From positions 1-38,665 of the IMG/VR virus record IMGVR_UViG_3300022752_000177: a stretch of DNA of 38,665 nucleotides, one strand, 5' to 3'. The translations under genes and the position numbers were made by a program. The notes below the pieces were generated by a model. It was not told the DNA's origin and made no database searches. It worked only from the letters and a program-made list of their open reading frames with translations. Of the stretch, positions 20,298 to 29,837 are shown in pieces. Position 1 is the first letter of the stretch. Every line of letters starts with the position of its first letter. Origin of the DNA: a virus.

Positions 20298-23200
20298 TCC
20301 GCCGCGCATACGGAAGTTTCCTTCCCGCGCCTTCTGTGCGGCTTGGCGCTGCATAAGCTCGCCGATGTAATCCAACAGCCCGGAGGGATTGGGGTTAAGC
20401 AGTTGCGCGGCTACATCGTTTGCACGAGTTTCTACCCCTTTGCGCAAGCCGAGTTTTGCGCGAACTCCCGCGAATTGCTTTGCCAACCTAATCAAGCCTG
20501 TAGGCGAAAGCCCACCACCCGTTGCAAGTTGCCCAGCCATTTCAGCCGCATTGCCTAGGCCGCTATCCATGAACGAAGCGTCGGCCTGCTGACGAGCAGC
20601 CGTGGGCGAACCGCCAAGGACTTCCCCACGCGTTTTCGCCATGTCACCCTCTAGGTTATAGAGGGTGCTGAACTTGTCGGCACCTTCGGGGAACAGCTGC
20701 CCCACACGCTGCTGTTGGTTGGTTGAACCATAAATCGAATTGTAAGGGTTGGTAGAGAGACGAGCCCGCCCAACCCTGTCAGCCATGCTTGTTGCGTATC
20801 CGCGTTGCATTTGTGGAAAAACGGTTTGTTCCGAAAACTGCGGCGGCAAGGCGCTGTCATATGCGCGCGCATTACCAAGGATCGCGTTAAAATCCCCGCT
20901 CGGCAAACGGTCTGAAGGCAGCACTTCGTACCCGGTTTTCAACCCCTCTGCCTGCTTGGCGAACTTGCTATAAGCGCCGCGCGCCTCTCCATAGGCCGGG
21001 TTGAACCGATCAATTTCACCGGCAAAGCGTTCCTGCGCCTGCTTCGCGATACGGCCACTATTGTTGAGCCGCCCCGTCAATTGATTGGTATAAGACGGGT
21101 TTTGCAGAATATCGTTCATCCCTCGATGGGTATAATCTAGCGCTTGCGTGGTGTAGCCAGAAGCATCGGCCACAGTGCCGCTCCGGGGGGCTTGGACCAT
21201 GCCCATTTTGGCAGTGTCCAGATTAGCGCTGGCATCCCTCAGGGCCTGCTCTGCAGCTTGCACTTCCTTGGAAAAAGCACCCGGTGTAAGGCTCGCTGAG
21301 CGGCGAGCGACAGCATTCTGGTAAGCCTGATTTGCTTGGTCCCAAGCATCGCGAGCGACCGTGAGGCTGTCCATTTGCTTGACAGGAACCTTGTTCAGGA
21401 CAGGGTTGCCCATTTCGTCGAGAGCGAAGCCAAGGCCGCGCGTGCTGCTCATGTCGTTTGCAATATCGCGGCTTGCCTTACCGAGTGCCTCGCGTCCGAA
21501 CGGAGAAGACAAAGTGCCTTCAATGATTGGTGAAGTAATCGGCGGTGCCTGATACGCAGCGTGATATAGAGGCTGATAAATGGGTTTTCCGGCATTGATA
21601 AGTGCTGCGGACTCTTGGTCCAAAGAACCCGGAAATACTGGCGCGAGGTATTTGTTAATTCCTTCGCGCGCACGATCTGCCTGCCCCAGCGCGCGGGGTT
21701 CAAGGAACTGCTCTGCACTGGACCGTGCATCGGGGGAAATACGAGATTGCCTGCCCGCAAGATTACGTAGTTTCGGGTGAGCATCCGCTAAGGTGTACGG
21801 AAGGTTCAAGTCCGCAGCGGTCCGAAGCTTATCAGTCAGGCCGGGGAGTTGATCCATCTGCGGCAATACGCGCTCGCCCGGAGTGAACTGCGGCACATTT
21901 CCTGTAGGTTCAACGGTGTCGGGACGAACTTTGTTCAGAAGAGCCCGCGCATTGTTAGATAGCATCTGGCCCGCGTCGGTTTCAAAAAACTTGCGCGCCA
22001 ACGGTGCAGCAATCTTGGCCCCCGCAAAGCCACCACCAGCGCCGAGAACGGCACCACCAATAGCTCCGCCAAGCCGATCTTGATTGTTCTCACCAGCACC
22101 ATACGCCGCTCCATAGCCTGCGCCGGTAGCCATCGCGCCGGGAGTGGTGCGAAGCGCGGGGAGGGCCTTAGCGGCGACGCCGGGAGCCAGACGCCCAAGT
22201 GCTGCGCCGCCCAATAGACCTTGCGTAAGCGCGCCGACCGCCTCGCCGCCAAGATAGGATAGCGGGGCAACATCACTGATAGCGTTCTTGCCAAGATTGG
22301 CATAGTCGCGGCTAGCCTCGTAGCCGCCACCACCCGCCATTGAGTTGACCCGGCCAGTAAGTTCATCAAGCCCGCCGAAGGTCATGGCGTTGCCTGCGCC
22401 AATTCCGGCAGCGGTAACACCACGAGTGATACCGCCGATCGTGCCGGGGTCATCAAGCGACTGACCGAACATCTGGCCCGCTACACTACGTGTTCCGCTT
22501 TTACGGGGTAGCACGCCTGCAGGATTGCCCTTGCTACGGGAGTTGATGGCCTCTTGCCATGCCTTGGCATCCTGTAGGGTCGGCGTGTATCCATTTGCCT
22601 TGGCTGCGTTGAACAGGGCATTCAGGTCACCGCCATTGCGATAGGCGTCGCCTACCGCTTTGGCGAGCGCCATATCCTGCGGCGTGGAGTAGCTTTGTCC
22701 CTGCGCGTTGATCAACGGGGCGTTTGCATCCGAACCGGGAATGCGCCCCCCAGGAGGCGGGGCGTTGCCGCCACCATTGATAATGCCAAGAACCTGCTGG
22801 GCATGAGGATCAAGCACCTGCAAAGGCTGTGCGGTCGTGCCCATGCCTTTGGTGTACTGGTCGTTGATCGCATCGAGGCGTGAACGCAAAAGGTTGGCCA
22901 TGTTCTTGATGGCTTCGCGCTTTTGTTCAAGCGATGCGTTCGGGCTAAGCTCTGTCAAATACCGCTGAATATCCGCTTCTGCGCCGCCAGACTGGCGATA
23001 AACCTGCGTCAACTCACCAGCAAGCGCACCTGCGGTCTGTTCATATTTGGTCGGTCCCGAAGAACCGGAACTGCGAGCAAACGCATTCTGAATTGCATTG
23101 ACTGCGGTAGCGCCGGGGAAACCGCCATGCGAGGCGGTATTGTCGATCTGCCCATAAAGCTCGCCAAGGTGACCAATGGCAGTGTTGAGTGCCTTGATAT

Positions 23201-23666
23201 TGGCGCTGGACTTGCCAGCAGTGAAGTCGCGGCGCGTGGCAGCGCGGGCGTTGTAGTTGATCGCGTCAAACTCGGGATCGTACTGCGACACCTGCGCAAG
23301 GCGCTGCTGCCAGTACGGCGAGGATGCAGCTTTGCCAGCGGGGAAGGCCATACGCCCCTCGGCCAGTGCCTTCACTTGAGCGGCTTCAGACGGCGGAAGC
23401 AACTTCAGAAAGTCAGGCCCCGTCACGTGCATCTGTTCAGGAGGGATACCGACTTGCGCGGCGGGGTCTTTCGGCGAGCCATCAGAGTTGTGGGTGGCGT
23501 TGTATTCAGCCGCTCGGCGCGCCTCTTCCTGCATCGCAATGCGCAAACGGGCATCTTCCCGCGCGCTATTCGCCTGCTTTTCGGGATCAGCGGGAAGCGT
23601 GAACACGCCGCCACGGCTTTGGGCGGGCGTGACGATAGGGTCATTATCCCACGGATTCTGCGGCAT
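20253..23666 (-). CDS. Large internal virion / DNA ejection protein
   Basis: The protein is 1137 residues. The N-terminal ~400 residues are helical and polar (EKQANSAREDARLRIAMQEE; NTAIGHLGELYGQIDN). The middle (about 400-560) is very Gly/Ala-rich with hydrophobic stretches (AGIGAGNAMTFGGLDELTGR; GGAIGGAVLGAGGGFAGAKI) that could insert in membranes. The C-terminal half is again helical. Size, composition and place after a lytic transglycosylase gene fit the large ejection protein of podoviruses, which forms the channel for DNA entry. No enzymatic motif is visible. Confidence 0.7.
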   Translation of the reverse strand: MPQNPWDNDPIVTPAQSRGGVFTLPADPEKQANSAREDARLRIAMQEEARRAAEYNATHNSDGSPKDPAAQVGIPPEQMHVTGPDFLKLLPPSEAAQVKALAEGRMAFPAGKAASSPYWQQRLAQVSQYDPEFDAINYNARAATRRDFTAGKSSANIKALNTAIGHLGELYGQIDNTASHGGFPGATAVNAIQNAFARSSGSSGPTKYEQTAGALAGELTQVYRQSGGAEADIQRYLTELSPNASLEQKREAIKNMANLLRSRLDAINDQYTKGMGTTAQPLQVLDPHAQQVLGIINGGGNAPPPGGRIPGSDANAPLINAQGQSYSTPQDMALAKAVGDAYRNGGDLNALFNAAKANGYTPTLQDAKAWQEAINSRSKGNPAGVLPRKSGTRSVAGQMFGQSLDDPGTIGGITRGVTAAGIGAGNAMTFGGLDELTGRVNSMAGGGGYEASRDYANLGKNAISDVAPLSYLGGEAVGALTQGLLGGAALGRLAPGVAAKALPALRTTPGAMATGAGYGAAYGAGENNQDRLGGAIGGAVLGAGGGFAGAKIAAPLARKFFETDAGQMLSNNARALLNKVRPDTVEPTGNVPQFTPGERVLPQMDQLPGLTDKLRTAADLNLPYTLADAHPKLRNLAGRQSRISPDARSSAEQFLEPRALGQADRAREGINKYLAPVFPGSLDQESAALINAGKPIYQPLYHAAYQAPPITSPIIEGTLSSPFGREALGKASRDIANDMSSTRGLGFALDEMGNPVLNKVPVKQMDSLTVARDAWDQANQAYQNAVARRSASLTPGAFSKEVQAAEQALRDASANLDTAKMGMVQAPRSGTVADASGYTTQALDYTHRGMNDILQNPSYTNQLTGRLNNSGRIAKQAQERFAGEIDRFNPAYGEARGAYSKFAKQAEGLKTGYEVLPSDRLPSGDFNAILGNARAYDSALPPQFSEQTVFPQMQRGYATSMADRVGRARLSTNPYNSIYGSTNQQQRVGQLFPEGADKFSTLYNLEGDMAKTRGEVLGGSPTAARQQADASFMDSGLGNAAEMAGQLATGGGLSPTGLIRLAKQFAGVRAKLGLRKGVETRANDVAAQLLNPNPSGLLDYIGELMQRQAAQKAREGNFRMRGGLFGGAVVPLLESGQ

Positions 23667-24076
23667 TAGCGCCCCCTTGCGGCCCGAAGATTGCGGGCAA
23701 TGTAATTGCGTGTTTCAGCCGATGCTGCATTCAACCAGTTGTCGCCATGTTCAGTCATGGCTCGTTCAAGGTTTCCCGGCCCCCAATTGTAAGCCGCCCA
23801 CATCTTGGCGAGGTCGCCGCCGTAACGGCTCTGCATGGCAGCACGATATTCCTTGCCAACCCGCACATCATCGGCAGGCGAACCGTTTGACGGGCGGATA
23901 CCGAAGCCAGGAGCACGCGCGGTCGAAGGCATGACCTGCATCAACCCGCGTGCGCCAGCACTACTAACCGCGCTAGGATTGCCCGCGCTTTCACTCATCA
24001 TTGTGATGTGGTCGAGATTAGCGAAACCCGCCCCCAGCGTTGCCGCTGGAGCCTCCTTTGGTGCGAATGTGGCCAT
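23666..24076 (-). CDS. Virion lytic transglycosylase (SLT domain)
   Basis: The protein is 136 residues. The SLT signature is E29-SAGNPSAVSSAGARGLMQVMPSTA with E29 as catalytic acid, followed by GKEYRAAMQSRYGGDLAKMWAAYNWGPGN. Virion versions open the cell wall locally during DNA entry. Its start lies 58 bases inside the upstream gene and its ribosome site is weak, so translational coupling is likely. The stop is next to the start of the large ejection protein. Confidence 0.85.
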   Translation of the reverse strand: MATFAPKEAPAATLGAGFANLDHITMMSESAGNPSAVSSAGARGLMQVMPSTARAPGFGIRPSNGSPADDVRVGKEYRAAMQSRYGGDLAKMWAAYNWGPGNLERAMTEHGDNWLNAASAETRNYIARNLRAARGR

Positions 24077-24671
24077 CGGGGCTCATGTACTGCGCGCCGG
24101 GTGGCACTGCGTCGTATGAGGCTTGATCCATTACCTTGGGCACACCAGAAGCTTGACCGCCGCCAGAAAGTGCCGCGCCAAGCCCAGAACGCGGACCGCT
24201 GTATACGCGGTTGGGGCCAAGCGGCACAGTGACAACAGGATCGCCTTGGCTTTTCAGCCACTCATCCGCAGCCGCCTGCCCGAGATGTGAAACACGGAAA
24301 GCATAGTCGTTTGCCGTGTCATTGTTGATCGGCATCGGATTAGCGCGCTTGTAGTCATACAGCGCCATCTGCTGGGCCAGTTCCTGCTGCTGCTGAAGGG
24401 CTTGGCGCTTCAGGGCAGTGTCTTGCTGGCGCTGCTGAAGGACATTAGGTGTGTAGATCGGAGCCTGCCCGCTGGCGCTCAAAAGCGTGTCACCGATCAA
24501 TCCAGCCACATCGGCAAGGCGCACGCCCGATCCAAACAGCCCGCCTTTCTTGACCGGTCCAGTATAGGCAGCAGCCTGCTCAATGCCCTGCGGACGGGTG
24601 CCGAAAAGGCCATCCCGCGCGGTCGGCATGGTCGATGCCTGAAGCGGGTTCATTGAACCAAAAAGCCCCAT
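24018..24671 (-). CDS. Internal virion protein (217 aa)
   Basis: The protein is 217 residues from the ATG two bases after the preceding stop, with GGAGG at good spacing. The N-terminal repeats MGLFGS, DGLFGT and GGLFGSG resemble internal podovirus virion proteins. A Gln-rich helix follows (LQQRQQDTALKRQALQQQQE). The C-terminus is Gly-rich. It probably joins the ejection complex together with the following transglycosylase and large protein. Confidence 0.6.
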   Translation of the reverse strand: MGLFGSMNPLQASTMPTARDGLFGTRPQGIEQAAAYTGPVKKGGLFGSGVRLADVAGLIGDTLLSASGQAPIYTPNVLQQRQQDTALKRQALQQQQELAQQMALYDYKRANPMPINNDTANDYAFRVSHLGQAAADEWLKSQGDPVVTVPLGPNRVYSGPRSGLGAALSGGGQASGVPKVMDQASYDAVPPGAQYMSPDGHIRTKGGSSGNAGGGFR

Positions 24672-24672
24672 A

Positions 24673-25434
24673 TCAGCCGCCTCCGTAGGTATAATTGGGA
24701 TCGAAGAACGCCCCACCACCACCGCCACTCTTGCCGAACACAGAGCCTAGCCCGCCGCCGCCAAACAGAAGCGAGCCAAGCCCAAGGGCTGAGCCGAGGA
24801 TTTGCCCAAGCCCGCCGCTTTGTTCCTGCACGCTCTTTCCGTTGGTGTTCGTGTATTGGCCAAGCAATCCGCCCGTCGCGATAGCCCGCTTCGTCGCGTT
24901 GTCGGTCGAGAGGTTCGCCGCGCGGTCCGAAAGCCCCAGCACTGCCGCAAGGTTGCCGTTTTGCGCCGCCGATAGGCTCGGAGCCATGCCCGCCGCTTGC
25001 GCCTGACGGTTCTGGAAGTTGTTGTAATCCTGATAGCGAAGGCCCGCGTCATTCTTGGCGAGCTGGCCGGAAATGATCTTCGCCGCCACAGAGCCGCCAG
25101 CAAGCCCGCGCGTTCCAAGGGCTGCATTCGTGCCATTGGCCACATCAGCGTTGGAATACTTCAGCACGTTGTCCAAAAGGCCGTTCGGGCTGTATTCGCT
25201 GCCCAAGGTCCGCTGCACATACCCTTGTGCGGCCCCCAGCGTCGGATTGTTGGTGTAGTTCTGAAGCGCGGTCGGCATCAGGCCGGAAAGCTGGGCCTGA
25301 ATGTTGTCAATGTTGCCCTGATTGCGATCAAAAGCACCCTGAAGGCCGCTGTTTGCGCCCAAAATCTGCTGCTCGTAGACCGGCTTCGTCGTCTGCTGTG
25401 ACGTTGTGGTCGTTTTGCTGCCGGAAAGTCCCAT
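24673..25434 (-). CDS. Internal virion / tail protein (253 aa)
   Basis: The protein is 253 residues (MGLSGSKTTTTSQQTTKPVY...), rich in Asn, Gln, Ala and Gly, with a hydrophobic Gly-rich C-terminal stretch (GSALGLGSLLFGGGGLGSVF). This composition recurs in podoviral ejection proteins. No enzymatic motif is visible. ATGA links its start to the GNAT-like gene. Confidence 0.6.
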   Translation of the reverse strand: MGLSGSKTTTTSQQTTKPVYEQQILGANSGLQGAFDRNQGNIDNIQAQLSGLMPTALQNYTNNPTLGAAQGYVQRTLGSEYSPNGLLDNVLKYSNADVANGTNAALGTRGLAGGSVAAKIISGQLAKNDAGLRYQDYNNFQNRQAQAAGMAPSLSAAQNGNLAAVLGLSDRAANLSTDNATKRAIATGGLLGQYTNTNGKSVQEQSGGLGQILGSALGLGSLLFGGGGLGSVFGKSGGGGGAFFDPNYTYGGG

Positions 25435-25787
25435 CAGCCCAATTCCTTCACAATACGCAGCCTGTCAGGCGCGAAACCTCTTGTTTTCAGCACTTTTTGC
25501 CACCCCATGCGGCTCTCAATTGCCGCGACAGTCACGCCCAACTCGGTCCCGAGCGAGCAAACTTGGTCAATCAGGTCCAGAATCCCGTCCAGATCACCAG
25601 CGGCGAACAGCCCATGAAGCTCGGTCGCTCCGCCAGGATACCGCTTGGCCTCAAATCCGATGATCGCCGTCTCATTCATCAGCGTGGCAATGCGGCCTTC
25701 TGCAATCTCGGCCTCTACCCATTCAAACGGGTAAAACCGCTCGTCCAGAAGCCCCCGCACTTGCTGGCGGAAGCTGGCGGGGATCAT
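25434..25787 (-). CDS. GNAT-like protein in the virion gene cluster (117 aa)
   Basis: The protein is 117 residues. The order of strands and helices and the final TVAAIESRMGWQKVLKTRGF resemble a GNAT acetyltransferase C-terminal half, where a Tyr/Arg-rich helix ends the fold. The acetyl-CoA loop (R/Q-x2-G-x-G/A) is not clear, so it may be catalytically dead and structural. Comparable small proteins occur at this position in other podovirus-like genomes, as I recall. Confidence 0.5.
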   Translation of the reverse strand: MIPASFRQQVRGLLDERFYPFEWVEAEIAEGRIATLMNETAIIGFEAKRYPGGATELHGLFAAGDLDGILDLIDQVCSLGTELGVTVAAIESRMGWQKVLKTRGFAPDRLRIVKELG

Positions 25788-26782
25788 GCCGCCGTATAAC
25801 TCGATGACAGGCGGAATGTGCCCTGATTGACGCCGCCGTTGACATAGCGGACCCGATAGAGCGTGGCCGAACCCGCCGCGCCTGTAACCGGAACGGAAAG
25901 CGTGATGCCCACACTCGCCACAACCGCGACGGTTGCGACCTGCTGGTAGGTGCCCCCGGTATCGAGCGACTGGTCGATGTATAGCGTGCCAGCCTGATCT
26001 GCGAAGGCCGTTGCGTTGAACTTCGTGTAATTCGTTGCTGCTGCGCGGCCAGTGCCGGTGAACGTGGACGATGCAGTGAGCGTTGCCGTGCTATCGGTGA
26101 AACCATTCTGGCGAGCGAGATTCCCGATTGTCTGAGACCCGGCACTAATGCTTACGTTGGCGACAGGCGGTGCAAAACGCTTCTGAGTGAGGGCGATTGT
26201 GACTGTGCCGGAGCCGTAAGTCGAAACGCGCGCACGAACATATGCCGCCGCATTTGAGAATGAATAGATGCCGGTCGTGGTTGACGTTGTGGTCGGGTTG
26301 GTGCTGACAAGGGACGAGGGGACAACATTCAGCGGCAACCAGGTGCTGTTGTCGTTCGATTGCTCATAAGTGACTGTGCAGCCAGTGCCCGCGCTGGTGA
26401 CTTGAAACGAACCGCCATTAAACCCGGCGGTTCCGACAGACACCACCGTCGCCGCAGATGAGACGCTGGCGCTGGTAGTCAGGTTATCAAGTACGTTGTC
26501 AGGGCTGACATTCAATGCCGCGCCCAGTTTTGTGTTGACCGCCGCCAGCGTGGTTTCCGTCGCCGCGCCCGTGGGAAGCGGAAGCGAGGCCGCCGAGACG
26601 GCAACCGTTCCCGCGATGGAAACCGGCTGTGTTGCCTGCCAGAACGTCCCGCTTACCGGGATCGTCCCTGAAACACTGACTGTACCGCTTACGGGCACCG
26701 CCGATTGATTGGATGCAAGCACCACAGGCAGCGAAGCCGCCATGGTCGCCTGACCAACAGGGGGGAGCGCCTGATAGCTCAT
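25784..26782 (-). CDS. Beta-rich virion structural protein (332 aa)
   Basis: The protein is 332 residues. The N-terminus has VSGTVSVSGTIPVSGTFW, a short repeat frequent in phage structural proteins. Three beta-sandwich-like stretches follow, the first with TYEQSNDNSTWLPLNVVPSS and the last with FADQAGTLYIDQSLDTGGTY. Thr, Ser, Val and Gly dominate. It is probably a tail or head appendage protein; its place after the nozzle gene supports this. Confidence 0.6.
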   Translation of the reverse strand: MSYQALPPVGQATMAASLPVVLASNQSAVPVSGTVSVSGTIPVSGTFWQATQPVSIAGTVAVSAASLPLPTGAATETTLAAVNTKLGAALNVSPDNVLDNLTTSASVSSAATVVSVGTAGFNGGSFQVTSAGTGCTVTYEQSNDNSTWLPLNVVPSSLVSTNPTTTSTTTGIYSFSNAAAYVRARVSTYGSGTVTIALTQKRFAPPVANVSISAGSQTIGNLARQNGFTDSTATLTASSTFTGTGRAAATNYTKFNATAFADQAGTLYIDQSLDTGGTYQQVATVAVVASVGITLSVPVTGAAGSATLYRVRYVNGGVNQGTFRLSSSYTAA

Positions 26783-27162
26783 ACGATCTGCCAGTTTGTT
26801 CCATCGCTGACGATGGTAAGTGATGTGTACCTAGTCGAAATGGCTGCGGTTGCCCCACCATCAATGGTTTGCCCACCAAGCGCGGTAAGGGTCATCGTGC
26901 CCGCAACAGTCAGTTTGAACGTCATCTTGGCGGTGTTCCCAACCGCCGTTGGCAACGCGACATTCACCGCCGCGCCAGTGACCAGAACCACCAGTTCACC
27001 GCTTGTCGTGGCCTCGGTGTAGGAAGTGCCAGCAGACCTTACCACGACACCGCCGAGCGCCCCGGAAATAAGCGCGCTGGCCTGACGTTGCACCTCGTTA
27101 AGCGCCTGAGCCACCAGACGCGGCCAGTCCTGCCGGTTGGCGGTTTCAGGGATGAACTTCAC
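26779..27162 (-). CDS. Beta-rich virion protein (127 aa)
   Basis: The product is 127 residues. A helical N-terminus (RQDWPRLVAQALNEVQRQA) precedes a beta-helix-like region with TLTALGGQTIDGGATAAI and the ending YTSLTIVSDGTNWQIV. That ending is common in phage fibre-associated or head-fibre proteins. ATGA overlaps tie it to both neighbours. Confidence 0.6.
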   Translation of the reverse strand: MKFIPETANRQDWPRLVAQALNEVQRQASALISGALGGVVVRSAGTSYTEATTSGELVVLVTGAAVNVALPTAVGNTAKMTFKLTVAGTMTLTALGGQTIDGGATAAISTRYTSLTIVSDGTNWQIV

Positions 27163-28574
27163 CGCTCGCCGCCCTGATCGTATTCAAATTCCAGCGCCTG
27201 CGCGAAGGACCAGACCGAACCCGCTGCAATATCCCATGCCGCTTTCGTAAACCGTCCCGAGGCCCGAACCGGCATAATCCCGCTGGTGCGAATATCGCCT
27301 GCGCTGACAGGGACCGGACTATCCCCCATCCGTGCGCGGCAATCGAGCGTCACGGCATTCCCGTCAACGCTATCACCGATAGGGCGAACGGCCCGAAACC
27401 GCGTCACGTAGCCCGGTGTGAACTGATTGAAGGAATACTTGAAAGAAGCCGCCAGACTGTCGCTGGTGAGCGTTCCAACTTGACCGGCCTGCACCACATA
27501 GAAACGCGGCGCACCGCCTGCAAAGCGGCTGTCGTCCAAGGAATAGGGCATGGCATCAAGGTTCGGATAGAGCGCCGAAACCGCTTCCAGCGTGAGCGAG
27601 GACGTGAACCCGGCAAACACCCCATCCAAGGCAAGGTCAATCAGCGACCACCGATCAAGCTCGTAATGGTAGACCAGAATGAACCCGCCAGGACTGCACC
27701 AGAACACCAGCTTCTTCTGCGGATCGACCGCCGAGGATACCTTGTCGTAGTCCTCGCGAACCACTCGGTCCTGAAAGTACCGATCAACCCTTTCGCCGCC
27801 AATCGGGGTCAGTTGCTGGCCGTCCGTCAACCGCATGAATCCACGATCAGACAGGAAGAACACCTCCCGCCCAGCTTGCACCACAGACCCTTTAGACGCG
27901 CATCCCACATTGGGGCTGATCACATCGTAAGAGAACGGAGCCGCAGCATCCCCTGTCCGGTTCATGCGGACCAGGCGCTGCCGCTGAAGGATAACCCCGT
28001 ATTCGCCGCCAGCCAGCCCCATGACTTCCCCGCCGTCCAGCATCGGCTGATATGTGGCGGTCGAGGTGGGGCTGGCGTAATTCCAATCAGTGTGATCGTT
28101 AGTCGCTGACGTATAGATGCCCAGCAAGTCCCCAACGGCTTGCCCGATCACCACGTAGTCACCGATCACCGCAATGCAGACACCGCCCGGTGCCCCGCTG
28201 ATGGCCGTTGTCGTGCCGCCTGAAAGAACCGTTTGCCGTGTCGTTCCGCCAGACACCGACACCACGTAATCACCAAACTGCACAAAGCGCCATTGACCAG
28301 TGATGGCAAGCCCGGTCACAAGGTCCGTCCATGCCCCGCTGTTGTAGGACACCAGTTTGGACGTAGTGCCCACCAGCATCAGCGAGGAGCCGTCTGAGCC
28401 GATAAAGGAACCACCGCCCAGAAACGTCGCGGGCAGGGCGCCACTGACGCTGTTGAAGCCTCCTACGGGTCCATATCCGTCAACACGAGGAATGACGTTC
28501 GTGCAGACGTTCAAACCGCCGCTGTTGGCCGATTGATCCGGCACCCACTGGTTGAGGGTGACAACGGTTTTCAA
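27159..28574 (-). CDS. Tail nozzle / tail tube protein
   Basis: The protein is 471 residues, close to P22 gp10 (472). Repeated W/F-x-G-x-Y/V blades run along the whole length (QWRFVQFGDYVVSVSGG; IAVIGDYVVIGQAVGD; EVFFLSDRGFMRLTDGQQL; LVFWCSPGGFILVYHYELD), indicating a beta-propeller like the T7 gp12 / P22 gp10 nozzles. It would sit below the adaptor at the portal vertex. It directly follows the adaptor gene, as expected. Confidence 0.7.
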   Translation of the reverse strand: MKTVVTLNQWVPDQSANSGGLNVCTNVIPRVDGYGPVGGFNSVSGALPATFLGGGSFIGSDGSSLMLVGTTSKLVSYNSGAWTDLVTGLAITGQWRFVQFGDYVVSVSGGTTRQTVLSGGTTTAISGAPGGVCIAVIGDYVVIGQAVGDLLGIYTSATNDHTDWNYASPTSTATYQPMLDGGEVMGLAGGEYGVILQRQRLVRMNRTGDAAAPFSYDVISPNVGCASKGSVVQAGREVFFLSDRGFMRLTDGQQLTPIGGERVDRYFQDRVVREDYDKVSSAVDPQKKLVFWCSPGGFILVYHYELDRWSLIDLALDGVFAGFTSSLTLEAVSALYPNLDAMPYSLDDSRFAGGAPRFYVVQAGQVGTLTSDSLAASFKYSFNQFTPGYVTRFRAVRPIGDSVDGNAVTLDCRARMGDSPVPVSAGDIRTSGIMPVRASGRFTKAAWDIAAGSVWSFAQALEFEYDQGGER

Positions 28575-29197
28575 AACTCCCTCCGCAGCCTCGGGGCGAG
28601 CGGCCCTGCATACTTCTGCGAAGACATGTAGGTGGCGACATCATCCAAGGCCTCGTCAAACAAGCCCTTGAACAAGCCAGCGCGCGGATCGTTCGCAACG
28701 TACCCTTCCGCGAACATCATCGCGCCGAAGAAATACATATCGGGGTGCTGGTCGAGAAAGGTGTTGGACGGGTTTTCCTCGGTAAGGGCGGGCAGCGTCA
28801 CCTGATAGAGAATGTCCAAGGTCACATCGCAAGCGGGCCAAATGCGGATACCCGCCGCTTCCAGCGAGTAGGCACTGGGCCGTGTGGCGCTGGTGTCGTA
28901 ATCCAGGTCGGAAACGTTCAGGCTAGATTGGCGCGGCAAGGTGTCGTGATCATAAATCACGCGCAGCAACTCGCCGCAGTCCGAAGGCAAAGAACCCAGC
29001 CCGTCTGTCACTGTGACCTGCGCCGAAGCCTCGTTGAAAAACGGCTTCAGCTTCCGCTTGATCCGGCTTTCCGCCAGCGCAATCATCTGCGGCACGGCAC
29101 CAGTCAGATCGCTGCGGTTCATCCAGTCCGAAATGGCATTGATCAGATTGCCGTAGCTATCAAATGCCAGATTGGAGGGAACCGCAAAGATCGTCAT
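28571..29197 (-). CDS. Head-to-tail adaptor (P22 gp4 / T7 gp11-like)
   Basis: The protein is 208 residues. The N-terminus SYGNLINAISDWMNRSDLTG then IALAESRIKRKLK is the hallmark of the podoviral adaptor family (gp11 of T7 is 196 residues). A middle L-P-S-D-C-G-E-L segment and late NTFLDQHPDMYFFGAMMFAE also fit. It forms a ring under the portal. The nozzle gene follows with ATGA overlap. Confidence 0.75.
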   Translation of the reverse strand: MTIFAVPSNLAFDSYGNLINAISDWMNRSDLTGAVPQMIALAESRIKRKLKPFFNEASAQVTVTDGLGSLPSDCGELLRVIYDHDTLPRQSSLNVSDLDYDTSATRPSAYSLEAAGIRIWPACDVTLDILYQVTLPALTEENPSNTFLDQHPDMYFFGAMMFAEGYVANDPRAGLFKGLFDEALDDVATYMSSQKYAGPLAPRLRREF

Positions 29198-29517
29198 GCG
29201 CGGCCCCCTGTGGGTGAGAATTTGCGGTAATCGCTATCAGTGCAAAGTGCGACCAGCTCGTCAGCGTAAGCAGGCGTGCAAAGGTCCCAAGGGTTCGCAA
29301 TCCCCCGCGCTTTTGCGTAGGTTTCCAGAACGCTGAAATGGATGGAACCGATGTGCCAGCCAAGTTCGGACTTGCCGAGCGTCGCTGCGTGCTTCTCCGC
29401 CACGTCATCGGCAACTACCTGAAGGTCTGCCGTGCGCTTGATCGTGAAGCTTTCGTCGCCTTCGTCGTAGTGCAGCGTTTCGGTGATACCGTCGAAGGTA
29501 TCGATCACCCGCTCCAT
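29194..29517 (-). CDS. Hypothetical virion-cluster protein (107 aa)
   Basis: The protein is 107 residues (MERVIDTFDGITETLHYDEG...) with a beta-rich start and helical second half (LGWHIGSIHFSVLETYAKAR). Such genes are frequent between capsid and adaptor genes in related podophages. It might be a head completion factor, but no family is identified. It overlaps the adaptor start. Confidence 0.55.
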   Translation of the reverse strand: MERVIDTFDGITETLHYDEGDESFTIKRTADLQVVADDVAEKHAATLGKSELGWHIGSIHFSVLETYAKARGIANPWDLCTPAYADELVALCTDSDYRKFSPTGGRA

Positions 29518-29518
29518 G

Positions 29519-29818
29519 TCACGATTCCAGAGGCGTGATGTTGAGCTTTGCCGCCGCCGTTTCCTGAAGGTGCGCGATGTGGGTAAAGCCCTGCACCGAC
29601 AAAATCAGGTGGTTGTTTGGCGAAAGCAGAATGTCATTGACGGTGCAGGTCGTGCCCGACGCGCCGGGGCGAACATAGCAGTTGCCGGTTGACTGCAACC
29701 GCACATGCTTGGGAGCGCGGCCCGCTGCGTTGGTCGGGATGGCCGTGGCAACCGAACCTGCGCCGGTTGTAACCTGCGTGCCGCCCGCGTTGACCGAAAA
29801 GGCTTCAAACTGGATCAT
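29519..29818 (-). CDS. Possible head decoration protein (99 aa)
   Basis: The product is 99 residues, mostly beta-strands (SVNAGGTQVTTGAGSVATAI; KHVRLQSTGNCYVRPG; LILSVQGFTHIAHL). It directly follows the capsid gene and a hairpin, a usual place for decoration proteins. Function is inferred from location and fold style. Confidence 0.5.
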   Translation of the reverse strand: MIQFEAFSVNAGGTQVTTGAGSVATAIPTNAAGRAPKHVRLQSTGNCYVRPGASGTTCTVNDILLSPNNHLILSVQGFTHIAHLQETAAAKLNITPLES

Positions 29819-29837
29819 GGGTATTCCCCAAAGGTAA

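Noticed and set aside
24018-24728. Earlier start for the 217-residue internal virion protein
   Set aside because: The added 19 residues overlap the previous gene, and the later ATG has a better-spaced GGAGG.
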